Assembly (NCBI RefSeq): GCF_002080435.1
Contig: NZ_CP020538.1
Location: 1,798,001-1,862,000, forward strand
Origin: Sphingobium herbicidovorans
Lineage (GTDB): Bacteria; Pseudomonadota; Alphaproteobacteria; Sphingomonadales; Sphingomonadaceae
Length of the DNA stretch: 64,000 nt
Reading direction: 5' to 3'
A program made the translations under genes and the position numbers. Shown here in pieces: positions 62,502 through 64,000 of the stretch. The notes below the pieces were generated by a model. That model was not told the origin of the DNA. It ran no database searches and saw only the letters and a program-made list of their open reading frames with translations. Position 1 is the stretch's first letter. Each line of letters begins with the position of its first letter.

Positions 62502-64000
62502 ATGAGCAAGAAAAATCTTTGGCTGTTGTCCGCTGGCGTGGTCGCGCTGGCTGGTTCCGTCTCCCATGTTCAGGCGCAGGAAACCGCTGTGCAGGACGTT
62601 GCGGACGAGGAAAACGTCATCATCGTCACCGCGACGCGCCGCGCCAGTCCGCTGTCCGATGTGCCCATCGCGGTTTCGGCTGTGACGGCCCAGGCTATGC
62701 AGAACAGCGGCGCCAGCGACATCCGCACCCTGAACCAGCTTGCGCCATCCTTGCTTGTATCATCGACGGGATCAGAGGCGAATGCTTCGGCGCGCATACG
62801 CGGCATCGGCACGGTCGGTGACAATCCGGGGCTGGAAAGCTCTGTGGCCGTGTTCATCGACGGGGTTTATCGCTCGCGCACGGGCGCGGGACTCAACGAA
62901 CTGGGTGAGATCGAGCGGGTCGAAGTGCTGCGCGGGCCGCAGGGCACATTGTTTGGCCGCAACGCGTCGGCGGGCCTTATCAACGTCGTCAGCAAGGCGC
63001 CCGAGTTCGAGCTTGGGGGCAAGGCCGAGATCACTTACGGCAATTATGACTATTGGCGGCTGGCGGGGCGGATTACCGGCCCGGTCAGCGACAAGCTGGC
63101 GCTCAGCCTGGATGGCGTATGGTCAAAGCGCGACGGCTTTTTCGATCTGGTCGACGCCAGCGGCGACAAGGTGGGGGAAACCAACGATCGCGACCGGTAT
63201 TTCGTGCGCGGACAGGCTTTGTTCGAACCCAATGACGCGCTGTCGATCCGGCTGATCGGCGACTATACCAATCGCGACGAAAGCTGTTGCGGCGCGGCCT
63301 ATATCGAAACGCGTGAACGGCTGCCGGTCGCGGGCGGTGGTTACAGCACCGCGCCCTTCAATCGCATCGCTGCGATCCTGGCCGGGCAAGGCAGCGTTTT
63401 CCCGGCCGATCCCTATGACCGCAACCTGACCATCACGCCGGGTCGCGACTATGTCAGCAAGGTCAAGGATTGGGGCGTTTCGGGCGAGGTGAATTACGAC
63501 CTTGGCGGGACGAAGCTGACCAGCATCACGGCCTATCGCGATTATAAGAGCCAGGATTATGGCGATTATGATTATAGCGGCGCGGACCTGCTGTATCGCG
63601 ATTCCAATACCTATCGGCAGTTCCGCACCTTCACGCAGGAATTGCGCGCGCAGGGTTCGGCGTTCAATGACGTGCTCGACTGGCTCGTTGGCGGCTATTA
63701 CGCGCATGAAAAGCTGACGCTGGAGGACAATATCGTCTTCGGTGCGGATTATGGCCGTTTCGCCGCCTGCCGGTTGATGGCGGGCGCAGGGGCGAACAGC
63801 AACCTGACCGCGCAGCAACTGGCGGCATGCGGCAGCGGGCTTGCCACCGGCGCGCTGATCACGGGTACGGAGGCGCAGTTGAATGCTGGCCTGATCAATG
63901 CGGGGGTTCCCGCATTGCAGGCGGGCGCGATTTCGGCGGGCCTTGGCAACGGTTTGCGGGCTCTGGCGGCCATCCCGTCCGGGTCGGGCGACGTTTCTTC
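62502..64000 (+). CDS. TonB-dependent receptor, 3' end outside window
   Basis: The frame starts at 62502 after a GAGGAAAGGG site and remains open to the window end (about 500 residues). It has a signal peptide (LWLLSAGVVALAGSVSHVQA), the TonB box-like NVIIVTATRR, and the plug domain with VDG-type FIDGVYRSRTGAG and RVEVLRGPQGTLFGRNASAGLINVV. A barrel begins after that. Many such receptors in sphingomonads take up siderophores, sugars or aromatic compounds; the substrate is unknown. The 188-base gap before it holds no gene. Confidence 0.9.
   Translation, partial: MSKKNLWLLSAGVVALAGSVSHVQAQETAVQDVADEENVIIVTATRRASPLSDVPIAVSAVTAQAMQNSGASDIRTLNQLAPSLLVSSTGSEANASARIRGIGTVGDNPGLESSVAVFIDGVYRSRTGAGLNELGEIERVEVLRGPQGTLFGRNASAGLINVVSKAPEFELGGKAEITYGNYDYWRLAGRITGPVSDKLALSLDGVWSKRDGFFDLVDASGDKVGETNDRDRYFVRGQALFEPNDALSIRLIGDYTNRDESCCGAAYIETRERLPVAGGGYSTAPFNRIAAILAGQGSVFPADPYDRNLTITPGRDYVSKVKDWGVSGEVNYDLGGTKLTSITAYRDYKSQDYGDYDYSGADLLYRDSNTYRQFRTFTQELRAQGSAFNDVLDWLVGGYYAHEKLTLEDNIVFGADYGRFAACRLMAGAGANSNLTAQQLAACGSGLATGALITGTEAQLNAGLINAGVPALQAGAISAGLGNGLRALAAIPSGSGDVS

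Noticed and set aside
1..64000. CRISPR array, restriction-modification, toxin-antitoxin or prophage genes
   Set aside because: Looked for on both strands; no spaced repeats and no diagnostic protein motifs were found.

Overview
The window is GC-rich alphaproteobacterial chromosome, almost certainly from the Sphingomonadaceae (Sphingobium/Sphingomonas type). This rests on the gene set: a DivK-type single-domain regulator beside a DUF3572 gene, MipZ, an EipA/DUF1134 protein, a ubiquinol-cytochrome c chaperone next to a DUF177 protein, MmcB, DUF1491, and a TonB receptor of the sphingomonad kind. About 70 protein genes, one tRNA and several structured intergenic elements can be supported. It is mainly core chromosome, with no prophage, CRISPR array or intact insertion sequence.

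Layout. 0-16 kb: cobS and cobT with an OsmC-like and a phosphatase gene between them; a Gre-like factor, Dps, a GDT1-type transporter, ribosomal protein L33, a Tat-exported PhoX phosphatase, divK, a run of small enzymes (HAD, RidA, GDPD, GNAT) and two transporters facing each other. 16-24 kb: pgeF, an SDR enzyme, a decayed IS5-type transposase, a LuxR-type regulator behind an AT-rich gap with a perfect 12-bp inverted repeat, bamE, the UQCC/DUF177 pair, dinB, eipA and tRNA-Ser(GCT). 24-28 kb: coenzyme F420 genes cofE-cofD-cofC, divergent from a flavin reductase and a polysaccharide deacetylase. 28-50 kb: maeB, mutS, glnD, ribA, xth, lolA, ftsK, ispG, a FadL-type porin, phosphomannomutase, a J-protein, mipZ, panC, hemJ and hemE, mostly on the minus strand.

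The gap at 50.77-51.06 kb has the features of the chromosomal replication origin: DnaA boxes, an AT-rich stretch and clustered GANTC sites, between hemE and the DUF299 gene as in Caulobacter and Rickettsia. To its right the plus-strand run ppsR-maf-aroE-coaE-dnaQ-hpf-ptsN follows the conserved origin-proximal order, then a thioesterase, DUF1491, a cell-wall hydrolase, mmcB, an Sco protein, a YcgN-type protein, an M48 peptidase, trhO, pdeM and the first part of a TonB receptor. Most genes point away from the origin for about 15 kb to the left and 9 kb to the right.

The observations most worth following are: the origin; the F420 genes in a sphingomonad; two paralogous sRNA-like elements of equal length (39.0 and 45.4 kb) with matching stem-loops and terminators; a 14-bp duplication at the start of aroE that shifts the frame and leaves a GTGA stop/start; a likely attenuator before rpmG; and a 142-bp imperfect palindrome at 60.6 kb. 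No wholly new multi-gene system could be shown. The sRNA pair is the best candidate for something undescribed.
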